Positions 1 through 6,580 are shown, counted from the first letter of the stretch. The stretch is DNA of 10,921 nt from an uncultured Collinsella sp. (GCA_902490095.1 CABUCQ010000063.1:1-10921); one strand, 5' to 3'. Numbers and translations are program-made. The notes: generated from the letters alone by a model not told the origin.

Positions 1-5
1 CGAGT

Positions 6-49
6 AGGGGCTCCTCCGTTGATGAACGGGGGAGCCCCTTGTTGCGTTT
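6..49. terminator. Stem-loop at window edge, probable terminator
   Basis: An arm at 6-20 pairs with 25-39: AGGGGCTCC and CCGTT against AACGG and GGAGCCCCT, with one T-G wobble and the 4-base loop GATG. The 15-bp stem is followed on the plus strand by an interrupted T-rich tail (TTGTTGCGTTT). On the minus strand, where manA ends at 66, there is no T run. It may close a plus-strand gene lying left of the window, or serve both directions. The stem is certain; its function and direction are inferred. Confidence 0.55.
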
Positions 50-65
50 GGGTTGTTGGTGCGAT

Positions 66-998
66 CTACAGGTGCGAGACGATCAGTTCCATCTTGCCTT
101 CGAGGTCGATGGAGCTGACGGTGCTGGGTGCCAGCAGGTGGCTTCCCTTGTGGACGGGGTCGCCGCAGACGGTGCCTTCGCCGTCGATGACCGACAGGCA
201 CATGAAGGGCCAGCGCTGGTCGAGGGTCTTGCTGCCGTCGACGCGCACGCGATCGACGGTGTAGCAGGGGTTGGACTCGAGCTCGGTCACGCCGTCCACC
301 TCGGGCGCGGTCACCGTGCCGTCGGTCGGAGCCTGAGCATCAAAGTCGATGCAGTCGAGGCTCTGCTCAATGTGCAGCGGGCGCAGGTTGCCGTCAGTGC
401 CGGGACGGTCGTAGTCGTACAGACGATACGTCACGTCGCTCGACTGCTGCGTCTCCAAAATGAGCGTGCCGGTCTTGATGGCGTGCACGGTACCGGAATC
501 AATCTGGAAAAAGTCGCCCTTGTGAATCGGCAGCACGTTGAGCATGTCGTTCCAACGGCCCTCCTCGATCATCTGCGCAGCCTCGGTGCGGTCGTGCGCG
601 CGCTGGCCGACGATGATCGTGGCACCGGGCTCGCAGTCCAGTACATACCAGCACTCGGTTTTGCCCAGGCTGCCGTTCTCGTGCTCGGCGGCGTACTCGT
701 CGTTGGGGTGAATCTGGATCGAAAGGTCGTCCTTGGCGTCCAGAATCTTAATGAGCAGCGGGAACTCCTTGCCCTCGCAATTGCCAAAGAGCTCGCGGTG
801 CTCGGCCCACAGCCACGAAAGCGTGTGGCCTGTATACGGGCCCTCCGCAATCTGGCAGTCGCCGTTGGGATGGGCCGAGATGGCCCAGCACTCACCGATG
901 GGACCCTCGGGAATGTCGTAGCCAAACACGGTCTCCAGCTGGCGGCCGCCCCAGATCTTCTCGTGGAAGATCGGCGTGAGTTTAATCAAATCGGACAT
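66..998 (-). CDS. manA: Mannose-6-phosphate isomerase, class I (short form)
   Basis: Zinc-dependent cytosolic isomerase interconverting mannose-6-phosphate and fructose-6-phosphate. The 310-residue product matches the short Bacillus ManA/GmuF type. Expected zinc ligands are visible: Gln95 and His97 in the IQIHPND motif, Glu115 in GKTECWY, and His172 in DSGTVHAI. The N-terminal KIWGG segment (residues 14-18) is also typical. The frame stays open upstream to 1058. I chose the ATG at 998 because GGGAG lies 7 bases before it; the ATG at 1004 would leave only 2 bases of spacing. It lies 72 bases downstream of the GntR gene on the same strand, so the two probably form one operon. In this context it likely feeds mannose-6-phosphate from a manno-oligosaccharide into glycolysis; a general role in mannose metabolism is also possible. 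Confidence 0.93.
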   Translation of the reverse strand: MSDLIKLTPIFHEKIWGGRQLETVFGYDIPEGPIGECWAISAHPNGDCQIAEGPYTGHTLSWLWAEHRELFGNCEGKEFPLLIKILDAKDDLSIQIHPNDEYAAEHENGSLGKTECWYVLDCEPGATIIVGQRAHDRTEAAQMIEEGRWNDMLNVLPIHKGDFFQIDSGTVHAIKTGTLILETQQSSDVTYRLYDYDRPGTDGNLRPLHIEQSLDCIDFDAQAPTDGTVTAPEVDGVTELESNPCYTVDRVRVDGSKTLDQRWPFMCLSVIDGEGTVCGDPVHKGSHLLAPSTVSSIDLEGKMELIVSHL

Positions 999-1070
999 GT
1001 GCATACTCCCATAAGGTTGTGCGGGTGCCGCGTAAGACAGCTCAAAACGAGCACCCACCGGATTACAAAA

Positions 1071-1790
1071 CTAGGCCAGCGTTACGTTGTGCAGCTCAAA
1101 GCGGTCGCCTACGTTGTGCGAGACAGAATATTCAAACGCGGTACCGCTATCCAAGAAGCCAATCTGGTTGAGTTCGAGCAGGGGAGAGCCGGGTTTGGTA
1201 TCCAGGCGCTCAGCCTCTTCTTCAGTTGCCGCGACAGCGCGAATGGTACGGTGGAAACTCGAGATCTTGAGTCCGCACTGCTCGCGGATGAAGCTGTAGA
1301 TCGATGCGTACAGGTCTCTTTTCTTAAGACCCGGAATCAGCTCGAGTGGCATATAGGTGTACTCAATAACGATGGGCTGACCATCGACCTCGCGTACGCG
1401 CACGATGTGATAGGCAAAGTCGTCTTCGGCCATTCCCAGCTGGGTCGCAACCTCTGCCGGCGGATTGACGATCGAGAAATCGTAGACCACCGAGGTCACT
1501 TTCTCCCCGCGATGCTCGTACGAAAAGCCTTGGGCACGGTCGTTCTTGCCTTGGAAAAACACCTGGCCGGGAAGCCCCGCCGTGTCCTTGACGTAGGTGC
1601 CCGATCCGCGCCGGCTGGTAATAAGGCCTTCCTCGGTGATCTGCTCAATTGCTCGTTTGACGGTGATTTTGGAAACGCTGTAGAGCTCACAGAACTCAAC
1701 GACGGTGGGCAACTTATCGCCCGGCTTAAGGGCGCCGTCCTCGATGCTTCGACGGATATCTGCAGCTATCGCTTCGTATTTGGGAATCAT
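1071..1790 (-). CDS. GntR family (HutC-type) transcriptional regulator with UTRA domain
   Basis: A 239-residue regulator. Residues 1-70 form a GntR winged helix-turn-helix (KLPTVVEFCELYSVSKITVK in the recognition region, then the wing RRGSGTYV). Residues about 85-239 form a UTRA ligand-binding domain ending in the typical EYSVSHNVGDRFEL pattern. HutC-type members sense sugar phosphates or similar metabolites and usually repress adjacent catabolic genes. The start at 1790 is supported by a strong AAGGGAGG about 5 bases upstream. It is divergent from the GH1/PTS genes and shares a 301-base control region holding two dyads. By position it most likely controls both directions, as GmuR does for the Bacillus gmu operon. 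The effector is unknown; a phosphorylated disaccharide or hexose-6-phosphate is the natural guess. Confidence 0.93.
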   Translation of the reverse strand: MIPKYEAIAADIRRSIEDGALKPGDKLPTVVEFCELYSVSKITVKRAIEQITEEGLITSRRGSGTYVKDTAGLPGQVFFQGKNDRAQGFSYEHRGEKVTSVVYDFSIVNPPAEVATQLGMAEDDFAYHIVRVREVDGQPIVIEYTYMPLELIPGLKKRDLYASIYSFIREQCGLKISSFHRTIRAVAATEEEAERLDTKPGSPLLELNQIGFLDSGTAFEYSVSHNVGDRFELHNVTLA

Positions 1791-1825
1791 GCAATCCTCC
1801 CTTCATATTTACGTCGATATTTAGA

Positions 1826-1839
1826 AAGTATACCTACTT
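1826..1839 (-). promoter_or_regulatory. Candidate regulator -10 box overlapped by a dyad operator
   Basis: AAGTA and TACTT form a 5-bp inverted repeat around TACC, with GTATAC inside. On the minus strand, TATACT (1832 down to 1827) is a good -10 hexamer lying about 37 bases before the regulator start codon. No convincing -35 is seen at 16-18 bases. A dyad over the -10 would suit autoregulation by the GntR protein. Binding is inferred from symmetry and position only. Confidence 0.4.
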
Positions 1840-1856
1840 AAAAAGCATCCATATGG

Positions 1857-1868
1857 CTTTCATGAAAG
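1857..1868. promoter_or_regulatory. Perfect 12-bp palindrome, candidate operator
   Basis: CTTTCATGAAAG is its own reverse complement. It sits in the AT-rich divergent region between the regulator start and the plus-strand promoter, about 30 bases upstream of the -35 box at 1899. Position and symmetry suit a dimeric GntR-type repressor or another activator site. The sequence differs from the dyad at 1826-1839, so at most one of the two may be the GntR operator. Confidence 0.4.
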
Positions 1869-1898
1869 AAGTTCGATAAAGAAAAATGAAAAAGACGC

Positions 1899-1926
1899 TT
1901 TACATAGAAAATTAGAGCGCTATAGT
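1899..1926 (+). promoter_or_regulatory. Sigma70-type promoter for the GH1/PTS operon
   Basis: TTTACA (1899-1904) and TATAGT (1921-1926) are separated by 16 bases, each one mismatch from consensus. Transcription would begin near 1933, giving a leader of about 160 bases before the GH1 start codon. The leader would contain a small stem (ACAAGC at 1935-1940 with GCTTGT at 1958-1963) and the large palindrome at 1969-2058. This is the best promoter match in the window. Confidence 0.65.
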
Positions 1927-1968
1927 TACAGACAACAAGCGAGATGCATTGGCGTTTGCTTGTACTGT

Positions 1969-2058
1969 TTGGGGACGGTTTTGTTTTGGCGGGTTGGATA
2001 TCGGTATGACCGGTGCGCGCCCGCGCCGGATAACCCGCCAAAGCAAACCCGTCTCCAA
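1969..2058. repeat. Long palindrome with 27-bp arms in the GH1 leader
   Basis: The arm 1969-1995 pairs with 2032-2058: 24 Watson-Crick pairs, two G-U wobbles (1973/2054 and 1984/2043) and one mismatch (1979/2048). The 36-base interior holds a second stem, CCGGTGCG (2010-2017) with CGCGCCGG (2022-2029) around CGCC. No T run follows, so it is not an intrinsic terminator. The TTGGGGACGG tip resembles REP-like palindromes of the kind mobilised by Y1 (RAYT) transposases. Equally, the structure could be a regulatory or stabilising leader RNA, since it lies between the promoter and the start codon. Confidence 0.8.
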
Positions 2059-2091
2059 CCGGAAGCTCTAGAACACGAAAGCGAGGACTTG

Positions 2092-3492
2092 ATGGCACAG
2101 TATCAGCTGCCCCGTGACTTCTTCTTTGGCGCTGCCATGTCCGGCCCGCAGACCGAGGGCCAGTGGAACCAGGGCGGCAAGCTCGAGAACCTGTGGGATA
2201 CCTGGTCCATCCAGGATCTGGGTTCGTTCTACAACCGCGTTGGCTCTTATGCCGGCAATGATTTTATGGCCAAGTACCAGGAGGATCTTCGCATTTTGAA
2301 GGACTTGGGCCTGGATACCTATCGCACGTCCATCCAGTGGAGTCGTCTGCTCGATGCCGACGGCAGCCTTAATGAGGAGGGCGCCGCGTGGTATCACGAG
2401 CTGTTCCGCGCCTCTCACGAGGCCGGCCTGGAGCCGTTCGTCAACCTGTACCACTTTGACATGCCCACCTACCTCTTTGACCGCGGCGGTTGGGAGAGCC
2501 GTGAGGTCGTCGAGGCTTACGCGCATTACGCCGACGTCGCCTTCCACGAGTTTGGCCAGGAGATTAAGTACTGGTTCACCTTTAACGAGCCCATCGTCGA
2601 GCCCGAACAGCGCTATCAGGAGGGCGTGTGGTTCCCGCAACTCCACGACTTCAACCGCGCTCGCACCGTGCAGTATCACATCTCGCTGGCGCACGCGCTG
2701 GCCGTGGCCAACTACCGTCGCGCCTATGACGAGGGCACCGTTCGCGCCGATGCCAAAATCGGCATGATCAACTGCTTTACCCCGGTCTACACCAAGGAGA
2801 ACCCCAGCGAGGCAGACCTCGAGGCCGTGCGTATGACCAGCGGTATCAACAATCGCTGGTGGCTCGACCTTATTACCAAGGGCGAGCTTCCCGCCGACGT
2901 GCTCGACAGTCTGGCCGAGGGCGGCGTCAAGCTCCCGTTCCGTGCCGGCGACAAAGAGATTCTCAAGCAGGGTGTTGTCGACTGGCTCGGCTGCAACTAT
3001 TACCACCCCACGCGTGTTCAGGCACCGGCGAGCAAGGTCGACCAGTACGGCCTGCCGCACTTTGCCGACGAGTACGTATGGCCCGACGCCGTTGTGAACG
3101 AGAGCCGCGGCTGGGAGATCTACCCGCAGGGCCTCTACGACTTTGGCATGGACTGCGCTAAGAACTACCCCGATCTTGAGTGGTTCGTTTCCGAGAACGG
3201 TATCGGCATCATGGATGAATACAAGAACCGTGACGCCGAGGGAACCATCCAGGATGACTACCGCGTCGACTTTGTACGTCAGCACCTGGAGTGGGTGGCC
3301 AAGGCCATCGACGAGGGCGCCAAGTGCCGCGGATACCATTATTGGGCCGTTATCGATAATTGGTCTTGGGCGAATGCCTTTAAGAACCGTTACGGTTTTG
3401 TCGAGGTCGACCTTATGGACGGCTACAAGCGCCGCCTTAAGAAGTCGGCAGCCTGGCTCAAACAGGTCGCCACGACCCACGTGGTTGATTAG
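2092..3492 (+). CDS. Glycoside hydrolase family 1, probable 6-phospho-beta-glucosidase/glycosidase
   Basis: A cytosolic GH1 enzyme of 466 residues, the normal family length. It is expected to hydrolyse PTS-imported beta-linked disaccharide-6-phosphates to sugar-6-phosphate and free sugar by a retaining mechanism. The acid/base is Glu166 in WFTFNEP and the nucleophile Glu368 in VSENGIG. A serine (Ser425, in DNWSW) occupies the place where non-phospho GH1 enzymes carry a sugar-binding glutamate, which is a mark of phospho-glycosidases. The expected lysine two residues before Tyr434 is Asn432, however, with Lys431 one place earlier. I chose the ATG at 2092, with GAGG 5 bases upstream. The open frame back to 1960 runs through the palindrome and has no family similarity. 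It is first in the PTS operon, equivalent to GmuD; the exact sugar is uncertain. Confidence 0.92.
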   Translation: MAQYQLPRDFFFGAAMSGPQTEGQWNQGGKLENLWDTWSIQDLGSFYNRVGSYAGNDFMAKYQEDLRILKDLGLDTYRTSIQWSRLLDADGSLNEEGAAWYHELFRASHEAGLEPFVNLYHFDMPTYLFDRGGWESREVVEAYAHYADVAFHEFGQEIKYWFTFNEPIVEPEQRYQEGVWFPQLHDFNRARTVQYHISLAHALAVANYRRAYDEGTVRADAKIGMINCFTPVYTKENPSEADLEAVRMTSGINNRWWLDLITKGELPADVLDSLAEGGVKLPFRAGDKEILKQGVVDWLGCNYYHPTRVQAPASKVDQYGLPHFADEYVWPDAVVNESRGWEIYPQGLYDFGMDCAKNYPDLEWFVSENGIGIMDEYKNRDAEGTIQDDYRVDFVRQHLEWVAKAIDEGAKCRGYHYWAVIDNWSWANAFKNRYGFVEVDLMDGYKRRLKKSAAWLKQVATTHVVD

Positions 3493-3497
3493 CGACC

Positions 3498-3530
3498 GGG
3501 CGAACGCCCAGACCGCGCGCCGCCGCGCGC
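3498..3530 (+). other. Two GC hairpins after the GH1 gene
   Basis: GGGC-GAAC-GCCC (3498-3509) and GCGCGC-CGCC-GCGCGC (3515-3530) lie directly after the GH1 stop codon. Neither is followed by a T run, so transcription probably continues into the EIIC gene. They may block 3'-5' decay of the upstream message. The stems are visible; the role is inferred. Confidence 0.4.
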
Positions 3531-3612
3531 AACACATGGCACATCTGGTGGCAGAGGGCGACAGACCACCGTGCGCATAGGAAAAGGCCGGATTTGAAAG
3601 TTAGGAGCAATC

Positions 3613-4956
3613 ATGGCCAGTGACAATGGAAAGAGCTTCCTCGACAAGTTTGCCGAGGTCTCTGCGAAGGTGGGAAACCAGGTTCACCTGCGTTCCCTGC
3701 GTGACGCCTTCGCGACCATCACGCCGCTCTATATCCTTGCGGGTATCGCGGTTCTTATTAACAACGTCGTGTTCCCCCTGTTCCCGCTCGATGCGGCGGG
3801 CCTTGCCAACCTTCAGACGTGGGGTTCGGCAATTACGCTGGGCACCCTCAACGTCTCTGCCATTATCTTGGCCGGATTGATTGGCTACAGCCTCGCTAAG
3901 AACAAGCGTTTCGATAACCCGCTCGCTTGCGTGGTCGTCGCTATCTCTGCTTTCGTCATCATGATGCCGCAGCAGATCACCGCCACGCTTGCCGCCACGA
4001 GCCCGCTGCTCACCGACAAGATCACCTCCGCCGAGGTCACGGGCGCCCTTTCGACTGCCAACACCGGTACCAACGGTCTGTTCGCGGCCATTATCATCGC
4101 CCTGCTCTCCGTTACGCTCTTCATCAAGATTTCTGGCGTCGAGAAGCTCAAGGTCAAGCTGGGCGAGGGCGTGCCTCCCGCGGTCTCCAACTCCTTTAAC
4201 GTTATGATCCCGATGCTGCTCAACCTCTCGATCTTCGCCATTGCCGCGGCTCTGCTCGCCGTGTTTGCCGGCACCGATCTGTGCACCATCATCTCCACGT
4301 GCATTTCCAACCCGCTCAAGAGCATCATGAACGCCGGTCCGTGGGCTGTTATCCTCATCTACACGCTTGCGAACCTGCTGTTCTGCGTCGGTATTCACCA
4401 GTCCACCATCTCTGGCGCTACTGTCGAGCCGATTCTGACCATGCTCATCGTCGACAACATGGCTACCTTTGCCGCCGGCGGCACCATCCAGCCCGATCAC
4501 TACATGAACATGCAGATCGTCAACAGCTTCGCCCTCATCGGCGGCTCGGGCTGCACCCTCATGCTCCTGCTCGATACCTTCCTGTTCTCCAAGAACAAGG
4601 CTTCCAAGACCGTTGCCAAGATGGCTATCGTTCCTGGCCTGTTTAACATTAACGAGCCGGTCATCTACGGTTACCCCGTCGTGTACAACCTGCCGCTCAT
4701 GATTCCGTTCGTGCTTCTTCCCGACCTGTTCATCGGCATCACCTATGGCCTGACCTGCGCGGGCATTATCAGCCCCTGCATCGCCCAGGTGCCCTGGACC
4801 ATGCCTCCCGTCATTAACGCCCTGCTTGCCACGGGCTTTGACTGGCGCGCCGGCGTGTGGCAGGCTCTCGAGATTGTCATTGGCATGGCCGTCTACCTGC
4901 CCTTTATGAAGATTTCCGAGAAGGCAATCGCCAAGCAGGAGGCTCTCGCCGAGTAG
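3613..4956 (+). CDS. PTS lactose/cellobiose-family transporter subunit IIC
   Basis: The integral membrane channel of a lactose/cellobiose/oligo-mannoside PTS, which binds and translocates the disaccharide for phosphorylation by EIIB. At 447 residues it has the usual length, with many hydrophobic segments (for example about 36-57, 76-94, 104-120, 156-172, 198-219, 243-262, 302-322, 361-390). Key family motifs are present: GIHQST with His262, and NINEPVIYG (345-353) with Glu348. These correspond to the substrate-contacting His and Glu known from the Bacillus cereus ChbC structure. AGGAG lies 5 bases before the ATG. It follows the GH1 gene by 120 bases and precedes EIIB by 161, so this PTS uses separate single-domain subunits. 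The sugar cannot be fixed from sequence; gene context favours gluco- or manno-oligosaccharides. Confidence 0.95.
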   Translation: MASDNGKSFLDKFAEVSAKVGNQVHLRSLRDAFATITPLYILAGIAVLINNVVFPLFPLDAAGLANLQTWGSAITLGTLNVSAIILAGLIGYSLAKNKRFDNPLACVVVAISAFVIMMPQQITATLAATSPLLTDKITSAEVTGALSTANTGTNGLFAAIIIALLSVTLFIKISGVEKLKVKLGEGVPPAVSNSFNVMIPMLLNLSIFAIAAALLAVFAGTDLCTIISTCISNPLKSIMNAGPWAVILIYTLANLLFCVGIHQSTISGATVEPILTMLIVDNMATFAAGGTIQPDHYMNMQIVNSFALIGGSGCTLMLLLDTFLFSKNKASKTVAKMAIVPGLFNINEPVIYGYPVVYNLPLMIPFVLLPDLFIGITYGLTCAGIISPCIAQVPWTMPPVINALLATGFDWRAGVWQALEIVIGMAVYLPFMKISEKAIAKQEALAE

Positions 4957-4985
4957 AACGCCTAACGTTCGTCCCTTTCACCGTT

Positions 4986-5016
4986 GCGGGCACCGGTACG
5001 CGGTGCCGGTGCCCGC
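4986..5016 (+). other. Strong 11-bp hairpin between EIIC and EIIB
   Basis: GCGGGCACCGG (4986-4996) pairs perfectly with CCGGTGCCCGC (5006-5016) around a 9-base loop. The following bases (GGCTCTCTCCC) contain no T run, so it is not a standard terminator. It could stabilise the GH1-EIIC message, pause polymerase or act as a processing boundary. Confidence 0.6.
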
Positions 5017-5027
5017 GGCTCTCTCCC

Positions 5028-5058
5028 TTGTGTAAAGATGCAGGGGGGTGGGCACAAT
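5028..5058 (+). promoter_or_regulatory. Weak candidate internal promoter for EIIB-EIIA
   Basis: TTGTGT (5028-5033) and CACAAT (5053-5058) are separated by 19 bases, just after the hairpin at 4986-5016 and 60 bases before the EIIB start. The hexamers are only moderately like consensus and the spacing is long. A small stem, CTGCGC-GCC-GCGCAG (5087-5101), lies just before the ribosome binding site. Confidence 0.25.
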
Positions 5059-5117
5059 AGCCGCAAGGAATAAAACCAGTTGTCGTCTGCGCGCCGCGCA
5101 GTAATAAGGAGGAAACC

Positions 5118-5420
5118 ATGAAGAAGATCATGCTTTGCTGCAATGCCGGCATGTCCACGAGCCTGCTGGTCCAGAAGATGCAGTCCGAGGTCGCGAGCCG
5201 CGGTCTGGACATCGAGGTCGAGGCTCGTCCCATGAACGAGGCCCACGATCACCTGGACGAGTGCGATATCTTGCTGCTCGGCCCGCAGATTGGCTACACC
5301 AAGGGCGATTTTGAGAAGGAGGCCGCCGGCCGTTTCCCTGTCGAGGTCATCAACATGGTCGATTACGGCCGCATGAACGCCGCCGGCATCATCGACCACT
5401 GCGTCAGCGTGATGGGCTAG
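5118..5420 (+). CDS. PTS lactose/cellobiose-family subunit IIB
   Basis: A 100-residue cytosolic phosphocarrier that accepts phosphate from the EIIA histidine and passes it to the sugar held by EIIC. The N-terminal P-loop LCCNAGMSTSLLVQKM places the phosphorylated cysteine at Cys8, the one directly before the x-A-G-M turn. Cys7 is an extra neighbouring cysteine. Length is normal for the family. The ATG has a near-perfect TAAGGAGG with 5 bases of spacing. EIIA begins 9 bases after the stop codon, so the two are translationally linked. A paralogue sharing roughly half of its positions by eye lies at 6581-6889. Confidence 0.95.
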   Translation: MKKIMLCCNAGMSTSLLVQKMQSEVASRGLDIEVEARPMNEAHDHLDECDILLLGPQIGYTKGDFEKEAAGRFPVEVINMVDYGRMNAAGIIDHCVSVMG

Positions 5421-5429
5421 GTGCTCCGC

Positions 5430-5762
5430 ATGGAGGATATGAACGAACTGCAGATGACCTGCTTTGAGATCATCAGCTACGTCGGTACCGCCAAGAGCAT
5501 GTACATCAATGCCGTGCAAAAGGCCAAGGAGGGCGATTTTGGCGCCGCCGAGGAACTTATCAAGCAGGGCGACGAGGCCTATAACGGTGGCCACGATGTT
5601 CACATGGGGCTTCTGAAGAAGGAGGCCAACGGTGAGCGTAACGGCGAGGCTCCGTTGATTCTGCTGCATGCCGAGGACCAGATGGCCGGCACCGAGACCA
5701 TGCGCGTCATGGCGACGGAGCTCATCGAGGTCCACAAGCAGCTGCAGGCACTTAAGGCCTAG
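5430..5762 (+). CDS. PTS lactose/cellobiose-family subunit IIA
   Basis: A cytosolic all-helical phosphocarrier taking phosphate from HPr, normally a trimer. The 110 residues match the family. The phosphorylated histidine is His80 in LILLHAEDQM, and Asp83, three residues later, corresponds to the metal-binding aspartate of Lactococcus EIIA-Lac (His78/Asp81). The helical segment around 45-67 (EAYNGGHDVHMGLLKKEANG) corresponds to the conserved region before the active site. The frame also opens with a GTG at 5421, directly after the EIIB stop. I prefer the ATG at 5430 because AGGTG lies 6 bases upstream; the ATG at 5439 has its GGAGG too close. It is followed by a small stem (5764-5777) and then a terminator. 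Confidence 0.93.
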   Translation: MEDMNELQMTCFEIISYVGTAKSMYINAVQKAKEGDFGAAEELIKQGDEAYNGGHDVHMGLLKKEANGERNGEAPLILLHAEDQMAGTETMRVMATELIEVHKQLQALKA

Positions 5763-5820
5763 TCGGCGTTATCGCCGCGATGGACCGTGCGGTTCAACAG
5801 ACAATTCAGTCCCTTTCACG

Positions 5821-5855
5821 GGCGCCAGGAGTCTCCGCCTCCCGGCGCCATTTTT
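5821..5855 (+). terminator. Intrinsic terminator between EIIA and the SGNH gene
   Basis: GGCGCC-A-GGAG (5821-5831) pairs with CTCC-C-GGCGCC (5839-5849), with one A-C mismatch and a 7-base loop. A run of five T follows (5851-5855). It sits only 32 bases before the start codon of the next gene, on the same strand. It should end most PTS transcripts and allow partial read-through. Confidence 0.75.
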
Positions 5856-5887
5856 CTACCAATATTCAGATATAGGGGAGGTCGATA

Positions 5888-6571
5888 GTGAGACGGGGAA
5901 TGGAGTACAACCCGCGTTATTACCAGATGCGCGAGTTTCAGCTCGAGCGCATGCTTGCAATCGTGCGCGCGAACCAGGACGCTAAGCCGGGTGGCGTGGT
6001 ATTCTTTGGCGATTCGCTGACGGAGTTTTGCGACGTAGGGCGCTGGTATCCCGGTATTGACGCCTATAACTGCGGCATCGGCGGCGGCACCTCTCAGGAG
6101 CTTTTGTGGATGGTCGACGAGGGCGTGGTCAAGTATCGCCCACGCGCCGTGGTGATTATGGTGGGCACCAACGACATGGGCAATACCCTCATGGGCTCGC
6201 CCAAAGACATAGCCTTCAACATTCGCGAGACCGTGGAAATGATTTTGGGCTGTCTGCCGGCATGCCGCGTGCTTGTGTGCTCGCCCACGCCCTGCATCGA
6301 GCGCCTGGAAGGCAGGGCGAGCGGCAAGGATGTGCTGCGCTCTAACGACCTGCTAGGTCGGGTTTTACCACAGTGTCGCGATATGATCCGCGATGAACGG
6401 GTGGCTTTTGTTGACGTGACGCCTGCGTTTTTTGACGAGGACGGGCGTCAGCGCGAGGAATTGTACCGAGAGGGCGATGGACTGCATATCAACGATGAGG
6501 GCTATCGCGCGCTGACGGGGATTGTGCGTCCCGCGCTCACCGAACTGCTGGCAAAGACGGATATGGACTAG
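5888..6571 (+). CDS. SGNH/GDSL-family hydrolase, probable esterase
   Basis: A 227-residue SGNH hydrolase. Block I is FFGDSLTEF with the nucleophile Ser43, block II lies around NCGIGGG (61-67), block III is MVGTND with Asn95, and block V is DGLH with Asp197 and His200, so the catalytic set is complete. There is no signal peptide or membrane segment, so it acts in the cytosol. Family members include carbohydrate O-acetylesterases, PAF-acetylhydrolase-like enzymes and lipases. The GTG start at 5888 is preferred, with AGGGGAGG ending 6 bases upstream; the ATG at 5900 has no well-spaced site. It lies between PTS genes and 9 bases before the second EIIB, so it probably works on the imported sugar, perhaps removing O-acetyl groups. 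That substrate is inferred from context only. Confidence 0.9.
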   Translation: MRRGMEYNPRYYQMREFQLERMLAIVRANQDAKPGGVVFFGDSLTEFCDVGRWYPGIDAYNCGIGGGTSQELLWMVDEGVVKYRPRAVVIMVGTNDMGNTLMGSPKDIAFNIRETVEMILGCLPACRVLVCSPTPCIERLEGRASGKDVLRSNDLLGRVLPQCRDMIRDERVAFVDVTPAFFDEDGRQREELYREGDGLHINDEGYRALTGIVRPALTELLAKTDMD

Positions 6572-6580
6572 GAGATAGCT

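Noticed and set aside
999..1058. Upstream extension of the manA reading frame
   Set aside because: Residues before MSDLIKL do not match the family, and GGGAG is spaced for the ATG at 998.
39..1841. Long plus-strand open frame opposite manA and the GntR gene
   Set aside because: It is antisense to two well-recognised genes, has low-complexity composition and no family motifs; it is a codon-bias shadow.
1960..2091. Upstream extension of the GH1 reading frame
   Set aside because: The extra 44 residues run through the palindrome and have no GH1 similarity; the ATG at 2092 has a ribosome binding site and the typical N-terminus (LPRDFFFGAA).
2068..3537. 489-codon minus-strand frame opposite the GH1 gene
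   Set aside because: It mirrors the GC-rich third positions of a certain GH1 gene and has no recognisable domain or well-placed ribosome binding site.
5764..5777. Small CGGCG-TTAT-CGCCG stem after EIIA as a terminator
   Set aside because: It has only five pairs and no T run; the real terminator candidate is at 5821-5855.
4971..5819. Direct repeat GTCCCTTTCAC at 4971-4981 and 5809-5819, each just before a hairpin
   Set aside because: Several repeated 11-mers are expected by chance in a window of this size; the shared position is curious but not enough.
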